From DASXMT01 sp963803065 (lineage in GTDB: Bacteria > Actinomycetota > Acidimicrobiia > Acidimicrobiales > RAAP-2): a DNA stretch of 64,000 nt. The notes below the pieces were generated by a model that was given only the letters and a program-made list of their open reading frames with translations, was not told the origin of the DNA and did not search any database. Location of the stretch: contig CAWDKW010000014.1 in NCBI GenBank assembly GCA_963803065.1, positions 248,001 through 312,000 on the forward strand. The letters are read 5' to 3'. Of the stretch, positions 1 to 8,666 are shown piece after piece; the stretch's first letter is position 1; each line of letters opens with the position of its first letter. The position numbers and the translations under genes were made by a program.

Positions 1-932
1 CCATCGTCATCACCGGATCGGCCTCGGTGGAGACCGTGGCTCTCACCGTCTCCGACACCGGTATGGGCATGACCGCCTCCAGCCTCGACCGGCTGTTCGT
101 TCCCTTCGACCGCATGGGTGCGACCAACAGCGGTATCCAGGGCACGGGCGTCGGGCTTTCACTGTCCAAGGCACTGGTCGAGGCCATGGCCGGGACCATC
201 GGCGCCGACAGCGAGGTTGGCCGGGGATCGAAGTTCTGGGTGGAGCTCCCCCTGGCCGAGCTCGACTCGCACCAGGCCTCTGGCCCGGGCAAGGACAAGG
301 CGGGCGGAGTGGTCCTCTACGTGGAGGACAACCTGGCCAGCCTGCGGATGATCGAGCGGCTGTTCAACGGGCGGTCCGAGACGCTCGAGGTGGCCGTGCA
401 GGGGAACCTCGCCTTGGACCTGGCCCACGAGCTTCGCCCCGTGCTGATCCTCTTGGACCTCCACCTGCCCGACATGAGCGGCGAGGACGCGCTCCGGCGG
501 CTCAAGGCCGACCCGGCGACGGCCGACATCCCTGTCGTGGTCCTCTCCGCCGATGTCACGCCGGGACGAATCGATCGGATCCTGGACGCTGGGGCGGTGG
601 GGTACCTGTCCAAGCCGGTCGACGTCCCCCGGTTGATCGGCTACCTGGACGAGGCCAGCCGAGCGCGCCCGCCCGGGCCTCGGCCGACCGGGTCGACACG
701 ATCGGGCTCCAGCCTTGACGGTGAGCCCCGCTCCGTCGACCGCCCCCCACGTGCACCACGCCAATGCCTCGTCCAATGCCTCGGTCGTGGCCACCGTGCT
801 GGGGGGCGGGGTCGTCGAGGTCGGGAGCTTCTGAGCGCCACGGTCGAAGATCGGGGGCCGCCCAGCTCCGGTGGCGCCCGTGCGTGCGGCCGGTTTGCCA
901 ACCCCCCGGCCCGGGTACGACGATCTGACTAG
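1..932 (+). CDS. Hybrid sensor histidine kinase, C-terminal part (partial at window edge)
   Basis: The reading frame is already open at base 3, so the gene starts upstream of the window. The visible part begins in the HATPase_c domain: a DTGMGM N/G1-type box, then GTGVGLSLSKALVEAMAG (G2 region) and a GSKFWVELPL end. A receiver domain follows from about base 310, with the phospho-acceptor Asp in LLDLHLPDMSG (codon at 456) and the conserved Lys in YLSKPVD. It should be the phosphorelay part of a membrane or cytoplasmic stress/signal sensor; the input domain is not visible. The receiver ends near base 655. The last ~90 residues are Arg/Pro/Gly-rich and look non-coding. The +1 frame from about 661 to a TGA at 832-834 has more natural codon use (...NASVVATVLGGGVVEVGSF), so a frameshift near 660-720 is possible and the true stop is uncertain. 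Confidence 0.85.
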   Translation, partial: IVITGSASVETVALTVSDTGMGMTASSLDRLFVPFDRMGATNSGIQGTGVGLSLSKALVEAMAGTIGADSEVGRGSKFWVELPLAELDSHQASGPGKDKAGGVVLYVEDNLASLRMIERLFNGRSETLEVAVQGNLALDLAHELRPVLILLDLHLPDMSGEDALRRLKADPATADIPVVVLSADVTPGRIDRILDAGAVGYLSKPVDVPRLIGYLDEASRARPPGPRPTGSTRSGSSLDGEPRSVDRPPRAPRQCLVQCLGRGHRAGGRGRRGRELLSATVEDRGPPSSGGARACGRFANPPARVRRSD

Positions 933-949
933 GAGGTCGCCCCACAACC

Positions 950-3175
950 ATGGCGAAGCGATCCGCGGCAGGGCCGCGATCACAAGAGGCAGCGGGCAGG
1001 GAGTCGACCGACCAGCGGTTCGGCGCGCCCAAATTGGCTGACGGACCGGGGAGGCCGGCGACGCCCCCCACCGCCCAGGCCAGAGTCCGACCGGTCATCG
1101 AGGCGGTGCGCCCCCGGGTCGAGTGCGGCCGCTACCCGGCCAAGGCCGCCGTCGGCGATCTGGTGACCGTGGAGGCCGACGCCTTCGCCGACGGGCACGA
1201 TCTCCTCGGCTGCGAAGTGCGATACCGCAACCCGTCGGACAGCGGTTGGTCCGCCGCGGCGATGGCCTCCATCGGCAACGACCGGTGGCGAGGGGCGTTC
1301 TCCGTGTCGGAGCTGGGCCGGCACCGCTTCGCCGTGCACGCCTGGATCGACGGCTTCGGGACGTGGCGCCGGGACCTCGGAGCCAGGGTCGACGCCGGGC
1401 AAGGCGCCTCGGCCGACCTGCTGGTCGGAGCCGAATTGGTGGAACGGTCCGCCGGACGGGCCCGGGGGGCCGACAGGCGGGCCCTCACTGCCATGGCCGG
1501 CCACCTCCGTGAGGCGGGGCGCGGCCTGGCCGCAGAAGTGGCCGAAGACGGGCTGGACGCGGGGGTGGCCGAACTGGTCTTCGGCGACAAGCTGGCCGAG
1601 CTGGTCCGGCGCTACCCGGACAGGACCGCGGCGGCGACCTCACCCGAGCTGAGCGTCCTCGTCGACCCCGAACGGGCCCGGTTCAGCGCGTGGTACGAGC
1701 TCTTCCCCCGATCGGCCTCGCCCGATCCGGATCGGGCCGGCAACCTCGCTGACGTCGAGGCACGGCTCCCGTACTTGAACAGGCTGGGCATCGACGTGCT
1801 CTATCTCCCGCCCATCCACCCCATCGGGACGACCAGCCGGAAGGGAGACGACGGGGCCCAGACGGCCGACCCGGGGGACCCGGGCTCGCCCTGGGCCATC
1901 GGAGGGGCGGAGGGAGGCCACACCTCCGTCGATCCCCGGCTGGGGTCGATCGACGACCTCGACCACCTGGTCGCGGCGGCGGGTTCCAGCGGCATCGACG
2001 TCGCGCTCGACCTCGCCTTCCAGTGCTCGCCTGACCACCCCTGGGTCAGCGAGCACCCCGAGTGGTTCCGGCACCGTCCCGACGGGTCCATCCGCTATGC
2101 CGAGAACCCACCCAAGCGCTACGAGGACATCTTCCCCCTGGACTTCGAGACCGAGGACTGGCGCAGTCTCTGGGACGCGCTCTACGCGGTGGTGGAGTTC
2201 TGGGTGAGCCATGGCATCAGGGTGTTCCGGGTGGACAACCCCCATACCAAGCCCCTGCCGTTCTGGGAGTGGCTGATCGGATCGGTGAAGCGGGCCCATC
2301 CCGAGACGATCTTCCTGGCCGAAGCGTTCACCCGACCGAAGCTGATGTACCGCCTGGCCAAAGTGGGCTTCACCCAGTCGTACACCTATTTCACCTGGCG
2401 TCAGTCGCGCTGGGAGCTCGAGTCCTATCTGACCGAACTGACCGCCACCGAGGTGGCCGACTACTTCCGGCCCAACTTCTGGCCGAACACCCCCGACATC
2501 CTCACCGAGCAGTTACAGACGGGCGGCCCGGCCGCGTTTGCCCTCCGGGTGGTCCTGGCCGCCACCCTGGCCGCCAGCTACGGCATCTACGGCCCCGCCT
2601 TCGAGCTGCACGAGGACCTTCCCCGCAATCGGGGGTCAGAGGAGTACCGCCATTCCGAGAAGTACGCCATCCGACACTGGGACCTGGAGCGGCCCGACAG
2701 CCTGGCCGACCTGGTCTCCCGGCTCAACCGTATCCGCCGCGGCCACCCCGCGCTGCAGTTCAACGACTCGCTCCTGTTCCACCGGAGCGACAACGAGCAG
2801 CTGCTGGTGTACTCCAAGTCGCGTCCCGCTGGCGCACCGGCGGCGCGGCCCGCGACTGAGGGCGAGGCCGAGCAGCCGGTGGTGGCCGACACGGTGGTGG
2901 CCGACACAGTGGTGGCCGACACAGTGGTGATGGTGGTGAACCTGGATCCCGGCAACAGCCAGTCGGGGTGGGTCGACCTCGACCTCGAAGCCCTGGGCAT
3001 CGCCGTCGACCGCCCTTACGACATGCACGATCTCCTCACCGATGCCCACTTCCAATGGGAAGGGGCGCGCAACTTCGTGATCCTCGATCCTCGGGTCGCT
3101 CCGGCCCACGTCTTGCACCTGGTCGGGCCGGCGGTGCCCTCCGGTGCACCTGCCGGACCCTCGGGTGCCCGATGA
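950..3175 (+). CDS. glgE: GlgE alpha-1,4-glucan:maltose-1-phosphate maltosyltransferase
   Basis: GH13_3 enzyme that extends alpha-1,4-glucan by two glucose units using maltose 1-phosphate. Length is 741 aa, slightly longer than usual because of a basic, disordered N-terminus (~50 aa) and an insertion near the C-terminus. The nucleophile Asp429 lies in RVFRVDNPHTKP and the acid/base Glu458 in FLAEAFTRP; the 29-residue spacing matches characterised GlgE enzymes. The ATG at 950 is preceded by a TAGGAGG-type Shine-Dalgarno that overlaps the stop of the upstream frame. The gene ends in an ATGA overlap with treS-mak, whose product supplies the maltose 1-phosphate. Odd point: an exact 15-bp tandem repeat (three copies, 2879-2923) encodes three VVADT pentapeptides at residues 644-658, in the C-terminal beta-domain. 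Confidence 0.96.
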   Translation: MAKRSAAGPRSQEAAGRESTDQRFGAPKLADGPGRPATPPTAQARVRPVIEAVRPRVECGRYPAKAAVGDLVTVEADAFADGHDLLGCEVRYRNPSDSGWSAAAMASIGNDRWRGAFSVSELGRHRFAVHAWIDGFGTWRRDLGARVDAGQGASADLLVGAELVERSAGRARGADRRALTAMAGHLREAGRGLAAEVAEDGLDAGVAELVFGDKLAELVRRYPDRTAAATSPELSVLVDPERARFSAWYELFPRSASPDPDRAGNLADVEARLPYLNRLGIDVLYLPPIHPIGTTSRKGDDGAQTADPGDPGSPWAIGGAEGGHTSVDPRLGSIDDLDHLVAAAGSSGIDVALDLAFQCSPDHPWVSEHPEWFRHRPDGSIRYAENPPKRYEDIFPLDFETEDWRSLWDALYAVVEFWVSHGIRVFRVDNPHTKPLPFWEWLIGSVKRAHPETIFLAEAFTRPKLMYRLAKVGFTQSYTYFTWRQSRWELESYLTELTATEVADYFRPNFWPNTPDILTEQLQTGGPAAFALRVVLAATLAASYGIYGPAFELHEDLPRNRGSEEYRHSEKYAIRHWDLERPDSLADLVSRLNRIRRGHPALQFNDSLLFHRSDNEQLLVYSKSRPAGAPAARPATEGEAEQPVVADTVVADTVVADTVVMVVNLDPGNSQSGWVDLDLEALGIAVDRPYDMHDLLTDAHFQWEGARNFVILDPRVAPAHVLHLVGPAVPSGAPAGPSGAR
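2879..2923 (+). repeat. 15-bp tandem repeat, 3 copies, inside glgE
   Basis: Unit GTGGTGGCCGACACR, three copies in frame, encoding VVADT three times. The first copy has ACG for Thr and the other two ACA. It is flanked by more Val codons (VVMVV). It sits between the catalytic domain and the last beta-strands, so it probably extends a surface loop. Unit length is a multiple of three, so copy-number change would keep the frame. Confidence 0.9.
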
Positions 3176-6100
3176 GCCCGCGAGTCGCCATCACCGAGGC
3201 GGCGGCCGAGCCGTCGAGCAGCGTGCGCCACTGGTACAAGGACGCGGTGATCTACGAGCTCCACGTCCGGTCCTTCCGCGACAGCGACGGCGACGGGGTC
3301 GGCGACTTCCGCGGGCTCATCGAGAAGCTCGACTACCTCCAGGAGCTGGGGGTCACAGCCCTGTGGTTGCTGCCCTTCTACCCCTCACCCCTACGGGACG
3401 ACGGGTACGACATCTCCGACTACCGGCAGGTGCACGAGAGCTACGGCACCCTCCGCGACTTCCGGGCCCTCCTCCGGGAGGCGCATCGCCGGGGGTTGCG
3501 GGTGATCACCGAGCTTGTCCTCAATCACACGTCCGACGAGCACCCGTGGTTCCGGCGTGCCCAACGGTCTCGTCCGGGGTCGTCCTACCGCGACTTCTAC
3601 GTGTGGAGCGACACGCCGGAGCGGTTCCGGGAAGCACGCGTCATCTTCAAGGACTTCGAGACGTCCAACTGGACGTTCGACCCGGTGACCCACGCCTACT
3701 ACTGGCATCGCTTCTACTCCCACCAGCCCAACCTCAACTACGACAACCCGGCGGTCAGGCAGGCCATGTTCGACGTCGTCGACTTCTGGCTCGAGATGGG
3801 CGTGGACGGGCTCCGGCTCGACGCCGTCCCCTACCTCTTCGCCCGGGAGGGCACCACCTGCGAGAACCTGCCCGAGACGTTCGACTTCCTGCGCGACCTG
3901 CGGGCCCACGTCGACGCTCGGTTTGACGACCGGATGTTGTTGGCCGAGGCCAACCAGTGGCCCGAGGATGCCGTGGCCTACATGGGCGACGGTGACATCT
4001 GCCAGATGGCTTTTCACTTCCCGCTCATGCCCCGGATGTTCATGGCCGCCCGCCAGGAGGACCGGTTCCCGATCGTGGACATACTGACCGAGACACCCGA
4101 GACCCCGCACGACTGCCAGTGGGCCCTCTTCCTGCGGAACCACGACGAGCTCACCTTGGAGATGGTGACCGACGAGGAGCGCGACTACATGTACCGCGTC
4201 TACGCCCAGGATCCCCAGGCCCGCGTCAACGTGGGCATCCGTCGGCGCCTGGCCCCCCTGCTCGGGAACGACCGGACGATGATCGAGATGATGAACGGCC
4301 TGCTGTTCTCGCTACCGGGTACCCCGATCCTCTACTACGGCGACGAGATCGGGATGGGGGACAACATCTATCTGGGCGACCGCCACGCCGTGCGCACGCC
4401 GATGCAGTGGGACAGCGACCGCAACGCCGGCTTCTCCCGGGCCAACCCCCAGCGCCTCTTCCTCCCGGTGGTCATCGACCCCGGATTCCATGCCCAGGCG
4501 GTCAACGTCGAGGCCCAGGACCAGAACCCGAGCTCGTTGCTGTGGTGGATGCGGCGGCTGGTGGCGCTGCGCAAGCGGTACCAGGCCTTCGCGTCGGGAA
4601 CCCTGGAGATCCTCCGTCCCGACAACCGCAAGGTGCTCGCCTTCCTCCGGCGGCACGGGGACGAGCTGATCCTGGTGGTCGTCAACCTTTCCCGGAACGT
4701 GCAGTGCGCCGAGCTCGACCTCTCGGAGTTCCGCGGGGCCACGCCGGTGGAGCTGTTCGGGAACATGGAATTCCCCGTGGTGGGCGACCTGCCCTACTTC
4801 CTCACCCTCGGGCCCCACGGCTTCTACTGGTTCTCACTCGAGCGCGAGGCCGCACGCTCCCAGGTGCCCCGTGGCTCGTTCACCGTGCGCGGCAACTGGA
4901 GCGAGCTCCTCACCGGATCGGGGGTCCGTCGGCTGGAGGACTACCTGCCGGCCTACCTCGCCGAACGGCGCTGGTTCGGGGACAAGGTCCGCAAGATCAC
5001 ATCGGTCTCGGTGGTGGACAGCGTGCCCATCGCTCCGGCCGGGGGTCGGCGGGACCAGCCAATGGCCCACTTCACCATCGTCGAGGTGGAGCTCGACTAC
5101 GGGAGCCCGGAGCGCTACGCCCTGCCGGTTGCCTTCGCCGTCGGGGTCCGGGCCGAGGAGATCGAGCGCTGGAGGCCCGAGGCGATCATCGCCGACGTTC
5201 GGGCCGCCGGCGAGGACGGCGTGCTCTATGACGCCGTCTCGGAGCCCGAGTTCTCCTGGGCGGTCCTGCAGATGCTGTCCAGACGCCGGCCGCTGACCGG
5301 CAGCCGCGGTCGCCTGACCGGCGTCCCCACCCCTCGGTTCCGGTCGGTGCGTGAGCGGATCTCACCCGAGACACCCCCCGTCCCCATCACCGCCGAGCAG
5401 TCGAACAGTTCGGTGGCCTTCGGCGACCAGGCCATGATGAAGTTCCTTCGGCGCTTCGAGGAAGGAATGAACCCCGGCGTCGAGCTCGGTCGGTTCCTGA
5501 GCGAGCGGGCCCACTTCGCCAATGCCCCGGCCACGGCCGGATCGATCGAATACCGCGCCGACGCGCCGGGAGCCGAGCCGGTCACGGTCGCCGCCCTGGA
5601 GGCATTCGTCCCCAATGAGGGGAGCGGCTTCAACTACGTGGTCGACGCCTTGGGCCACAGCCTCGAAGAGGCGCTGGCCGACCCGGGATCCGACGACCTA
5701 AAGGTGGCCGCCCCGCAGCGTCTCTTGGATGTCGGGGCGGCCGATCTCGGGCCGGGCAACCTCCTGGTCGGGCCGCATCTCGAGTGGGCCTCCCTGCTCG
5801 GCGGGCGCACGGCCGAGCTCCACCTGGCCCTGACGTCCGACCGGGGCGACCCCGACTTCGCCCCCCAACCGATGACCGGGGTCGAGCGCCAGGCGCTGTT
5901 CCACGGAGCCCGCAGCCTGACCAGGCGCGTGTTCCGGCAGCTGGCGTCGACGGCCGACCCCTCCGAATGCCTGCGGGAGGTCATGGCCCGGGAGGGCGAG
6001 GTGGCCCAGCGCCTCCGGGCCATGAGCTCGCTGCGGATCCAAGCCGAGCGGATCCGGTGCCACGGGGACTACCACCTGGGCCAGGTGCTGTGGACGGGCA

Positions 6101-6513
6101 AGGACTTCGTCATCATCGACTTCGAGGGCGAGCCGAACCGGTCGTTGAGCCAGCGGCGGCTGAAGCGCCCGGCCCTCCTGGACGTGGCCGGGATGATCCG
6201 GTCGTTCCACTACGCGTCGCGAGCGGCGGCCATCCGGCTGAGTCGCGACCTCAACACGTCCCTGCACCCCGATCTCGAGACGTGGCTCACCCTGTGGTAT
6301 CGCTGGGTCTCCGGGACCTTCCTCGACGCCTACCTCGAGGTGGCGCGACCGGGCGGGTTCCTCCCTTCGGACGGCGAGCAGCTGGCCGGGCTGCTCGACT
6401 TCTTCCTCTTGGAGAAGGCCGTGTACGAGCTGGGCTACGAGGCAAACAGCCGACCCGACTGGGTGGACATCCCGGCCCGGGGCGTGCTCGACATCTTGGA
6501 GTCGAGCCCGTGA
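3172..6513 (+). CDS. treS: Trehalose synthase-maltokinase fusion (TreS-Mak/Pep2)
   Basis: Bifunctional 1113-aa protein. Residues ~20-560 are a GH13_16 trehalose synthase that interconverts trehalose and maltose: WYKDAVIYELHVRSF start, nucleophile Asp217 in GLRLDAV, acid/base Glu259 in LLAEANQWP, FLRNHDEL. Residues ~580-1113 are a maltokinase that makes maltose 1-phosphate from maltose and ATP: cap motif LAERRWFGDKVRKI, catalytic HGDYHLGQ near residue 964 and metal-binding IDFEGEP near 983. The open frame extends upstream into glgE, but the ATG at 3172 overlaps the glgE stop (ATGA) and begins where homology begins. TreS-Mak fusions are known in actinobacteria. The product feeds GlgE directly, and the gene order glgE-treS/mak supports this. 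Confidence 0.96.
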   Translation: MSPRVAITEAAAEPSSSVRHWYKDAVIYELHVRSFRDSDGDGVGDFRGLIEKLDYLQELGVTALWLLPFYPSPLRDDGYDISDYRQVHESYGTLRDFRALLREAHRRGLRVITELVLNHTSDEHPWFRRAQRSRPGSSYRDFYVWSDTPERFREARVIFKDFETSNWTFDPVTHAYYWHRFYSHQPNLNYDNPAVRQAMFDVVDFWLEMGVDGLRLDAVPYLFAREGTTCENLPETFDFLRDLRAHVDARFDDRMLLAEANQWPEDAVAYMGDGDICQMAFHFPLMPRMFMAARQEDRFPIVDILTETPETPHDCQWALFLRNHDELTLEMVTDEERDYMYRVYAQDPQARVNVGIRRRLAPLLGNDRTMIEMMNGLLFSLPGTPILYYGDEIGMGDNIYLGDRHAVRTPMQWDSDRNAGFSRANPQRLFLPVVIDPGFHAQAVNVEAQDQNPSSLLWWMRRLVALRKRYQAFASGTLEILRPDNRKVLAFLRRHGDELILVVVNLSRNVQCAELDLSEFRGATPVELFGNMEFPVVGDLPYFLTLGPHGFYWFSLEREAARSQVPRGSFTVRGNWSELLTGSGVRRLEDYLPAYLAERRWFGDKVRKITSVSVVDSVPIAPAGGRRDQPMAHFTIVEVELDYGSPERYALPVAFAVGVRAEEIERWRPEAIIADVRAAGEDGVLYDAVSEPEFSWAVLQMLSRRRPLTGSRGRLTGVPTPRFRSVRERISPETPPVPITAEQSNSSVAFGDQAMMKFLRRFEEGMNPGVELGRFLSERAHFANAPATAGSIEYRADAPGAEPVTVAALEAFVPNEGSGFNYVVDALGHSLEEALADPGSDDLKVAAPQRLLDVGAADLGPGNLLVGPHLEWASLLGGRTAELHLALTSDRGDPDFAPQPMTGVERQALFHGARSLTRRVFRQLASTADPSECLREVMAREGEVAQRLRAMSSLRIQAERIRCHGDYHLGQVLWTGKDFVIIDFEGEPNRSLSQRRLKRPALLDVAGMIRSFHYASRAAAIRLSRDLNTSLHPDLETWLTLWYRWVSGTFLDAYLEVARPGGFLPSDGEQLAGLLDFFLLEKAVYELGYEANSRPDWVDIPARGVLDILESSP

Positions 6514-8666
6514 GCCGCGCCCGGGAACACCATGTCAGGGCCCTGGAGGCGCTGTGCGCCCTGGTCGGGGTGGAGACCGAGTACACCGGGAGCGACGGGG
6601 CACGCCACCACGCCCGCCCGGCGACCCTCACCGCCATCCTCGGCGCTCTCGGCCTACCCGTCGGCCGGGTGGAGGACGCCCCCGAGGCCTGGCGGGCGGT
6701 GACGGCGAGCCGGGCCCGCCGGGCCATGGAGCCGGTCGTCGTGCAATGGGAGGGCGAGCGGCGGAAGGTCCGCGTGTCACTGCCCGGTCACCTGGACTGG
6801 GGCGCCGGCTGGCACCAGCTGGAGCTGGAGGACGGGACCATTCGGCGCCGGCGCCTGTCTTCCGTCGGCGCCACCCGGGTGGGGCGCGACACGGTGGACG
6901 GACGGGTCCTCGACATCTACGAGCTCCCCGTCGACGGCAGCGCCGGGCCCGAAGGCGGGGAGGACCTGCCCCCGGGCTATCACCGGCTGACGCTGCTGGC
7001 TCCCGGCCCTGTGGCCACGGCGCTGGTGGTGGCCGCTCGCACCTGCCCGCTCCCGGCCCGGGGTTGGGGGGCCTTCCTGCCCCTCCACGCCCTCAGGACC
7101 GAGCACGACGGCGGCGTGGGCAGTTATCAGGACCTCGGGCGCCTTGCCCGGTGGGTGGGCGAGCAGGGAGGCGCACTGGTCGGCACGCTGCCCCTCTACC
7201 CGGTGTTCGTTAACGAGCCGGTGGACCCGAGCCCGTACCGGCCAGTGACGAAACTGGGACTCAACGAGATCCACATAGACCCGACCGGGCTGCCCGAGCT
7301 GTCCATCGCACCTGAGGCCCGCCGGCTGCTGGCCAGCGACGCCGTGCGCAAGCAGGTCGACATCGCCCGGTCCGCCCGGTTGGTCGACTACGCCGGGGTC
7401 ATGGCCACCCAGCGCGCCGTCCTCGTCCCCATGGTGGCGGCGCTGTTCGCGGGGACGTCGAGACGGCGGAGCCAGCTCGAGGCCTTTGCCGCCGACCGAC
7501 CGGAGTTGGTGTCCTACGCCCGTTTCCGCTCGGCGTGCGAGCGCCTGGGCTCGCCGTGGGCGACGTGGTCGGTGGCCGAGGCAGGACGAGCCGTCGCGGG
7601 GACCGACGACGCCGCCGAGCGCTACCACCTCTACGTCCAGTGGGTCGCCGATCAACAGCTGGCCGCCGTGAGCCGGGCGGGGAGCACCGGCCTGTACCTC
7701 GACCTGCCCGTGGGCGTGCACCCCTCCGGCTTCGACCCCTGGTGGCAGCGGCACGCCTTCGCCACCGGCGTGAGCGGCGGAGCCCCACCAGACGCGTTCT
7801 TCGCCGGCGGACAGAACTGGGGGTTCCCGCCGCTGCATCCCGATGGCATCCGGGACGACGGCTACCGTTACCTGATCGCCCAGCTGCGCCAGGCCTTCCG
7901 CTACTCGGCGGCCGTCCGCGTCGACCACATCATGGCCCTTGACCGCCTCTACTGGCTGCCGGACGGGACCGACGACGGCGACGGCGCCTACGTGCAGTAC
8001 CGCAACGAGGAGATGCGTGCCGTCGTTGCCCTGGAGTCGAGCCGCTCGGGAACCGCCATCATCGGGGAGGACCTCGGCACCGTGCCCGCTCGAGTGCGGG
8101 CCGCCATGGACCACGACAGCATGCTCCGGTCCTGGGTGTTCCAATTCGAGACCTCGCCGAGCGATCCCGCACCGGCGCCCCCGCAACGCTCGTTGGCCTC
8201 GTGGGGGACCCATGACCTGCCCCGCTTCGCCGCCTATTGGGAGGGCGCCGACATCGACGAGCGAGAGCGGTCGGGCGCGCTCGACGCGGCGGCGGCCGCC
8301 GCCGAGCGGGCCGAACGGGCGGCGAAGAAAGTGGCCCTGGCATCGGCACTGCACGTGCAGACCTCCGGCACCGCGGGAGGGCGGGGGCCCGATGGCGAGA
8401 CGATGGACCTGCTGCGGGCCTGCCTCGGGCACATGGCCGCCGGGGACTCGCTGCTCGTGCTGGTCGACTTGGAGGACCTTTGGCTCGAGCGCCAACCCCA
8501 GAACCGTCCGGGCACCGGGCCCGAGGTGCCCAACTGGCGGTTCCGCTCGGCCCTGTCCCTGGGCCAGGCCCAGGCCGATCCTGGCGTCGTCGCCCTCTTG
8601 GCCCTGGTTGACCGGGCCCGAAGGGAGCCGGCCGCCGCCGGGCGGCCAGAGAGGGCCGCGATATGA
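6510..8666 (+). CDS. malQ: 4-alpha-glucanotransferase (amylomaltase, GH77)
   Basis: 718-aa GH77 enzyme that transfers alpha-1,4-glucan segments between maltodextrins and releases glucose. Nucleophile Asp472 lies in AVRVDHIMALDR, acid/base Glu520 in AIIGEDLGTVP, and the third acidic residue in SWGTHDLPRFA. The N-terminal ~150 residues form the extra domain seen in actinobacterial MalQ. The GTG at 6510 overlaps the treS-mak stop in GTGA; the frame is open further upstream inside treS but homology begins here. In this operon it would recycle the short linear maltodextrins released by GlgX. Confidence 0.93.
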   Translation: MSRAREHHVRALEALCALVGVETEYTGSDGARHHARPATLTAILGALGLPVGRVEDAPEAWRAVTASRARRAMEPVVVQWEGERRKVRVSLPGHLDWGAGWHQLELEDGTIRRRRLSSVGATRVGRDTVDGRVLDIYELPVDGSAGPEGGEDLPPGYHRLTLLAPGPVATALVVAARTCPLPARGWGAFLPLHALRTEHDGGVGSYQDLGRLARWVGEQGGALVGTLPLYPVFVNEPVDPSPYRPVTKLGLNEIHIDPTGLPELSIAPEARRLLASDAVRKQVDIARSARLVDYAGVMATQRAVLVPMVAALFAGTSRRRSQLEAFAADRPELVSYARFRSACERLGSPWATWSVAEAGRAVAGTDDAAERYHLYVQWVADQQLAAVSRAGSTGLYLDLPVGVHPSGFDPWWQRHAFATGVSGGAPPDAFFAGGQNWGFPPLHPDGIRDDGYRYLIAQLRQAFRYSAAVRVDHIMALDRLYWLPDGTDDGDGAYVQYRNEEMRAVVALESSRSGTAIIGEDLGTVPARVRAAMDHDSMLRSWVFQFETSPSDPAPAPPQRSLASWGTHDLPRFAAYWEGADIDERERSGALDAAAAAAERAERAAKKVALASALHVQTSGTAGGRGPDGETMDLLRACLGHMAAGDSLLVLVDLEDLWLERQPQNRPGTGPEVPNWRFRSALSLGQAQADPGVVALLALVDRARREPAAAGRPERAAI

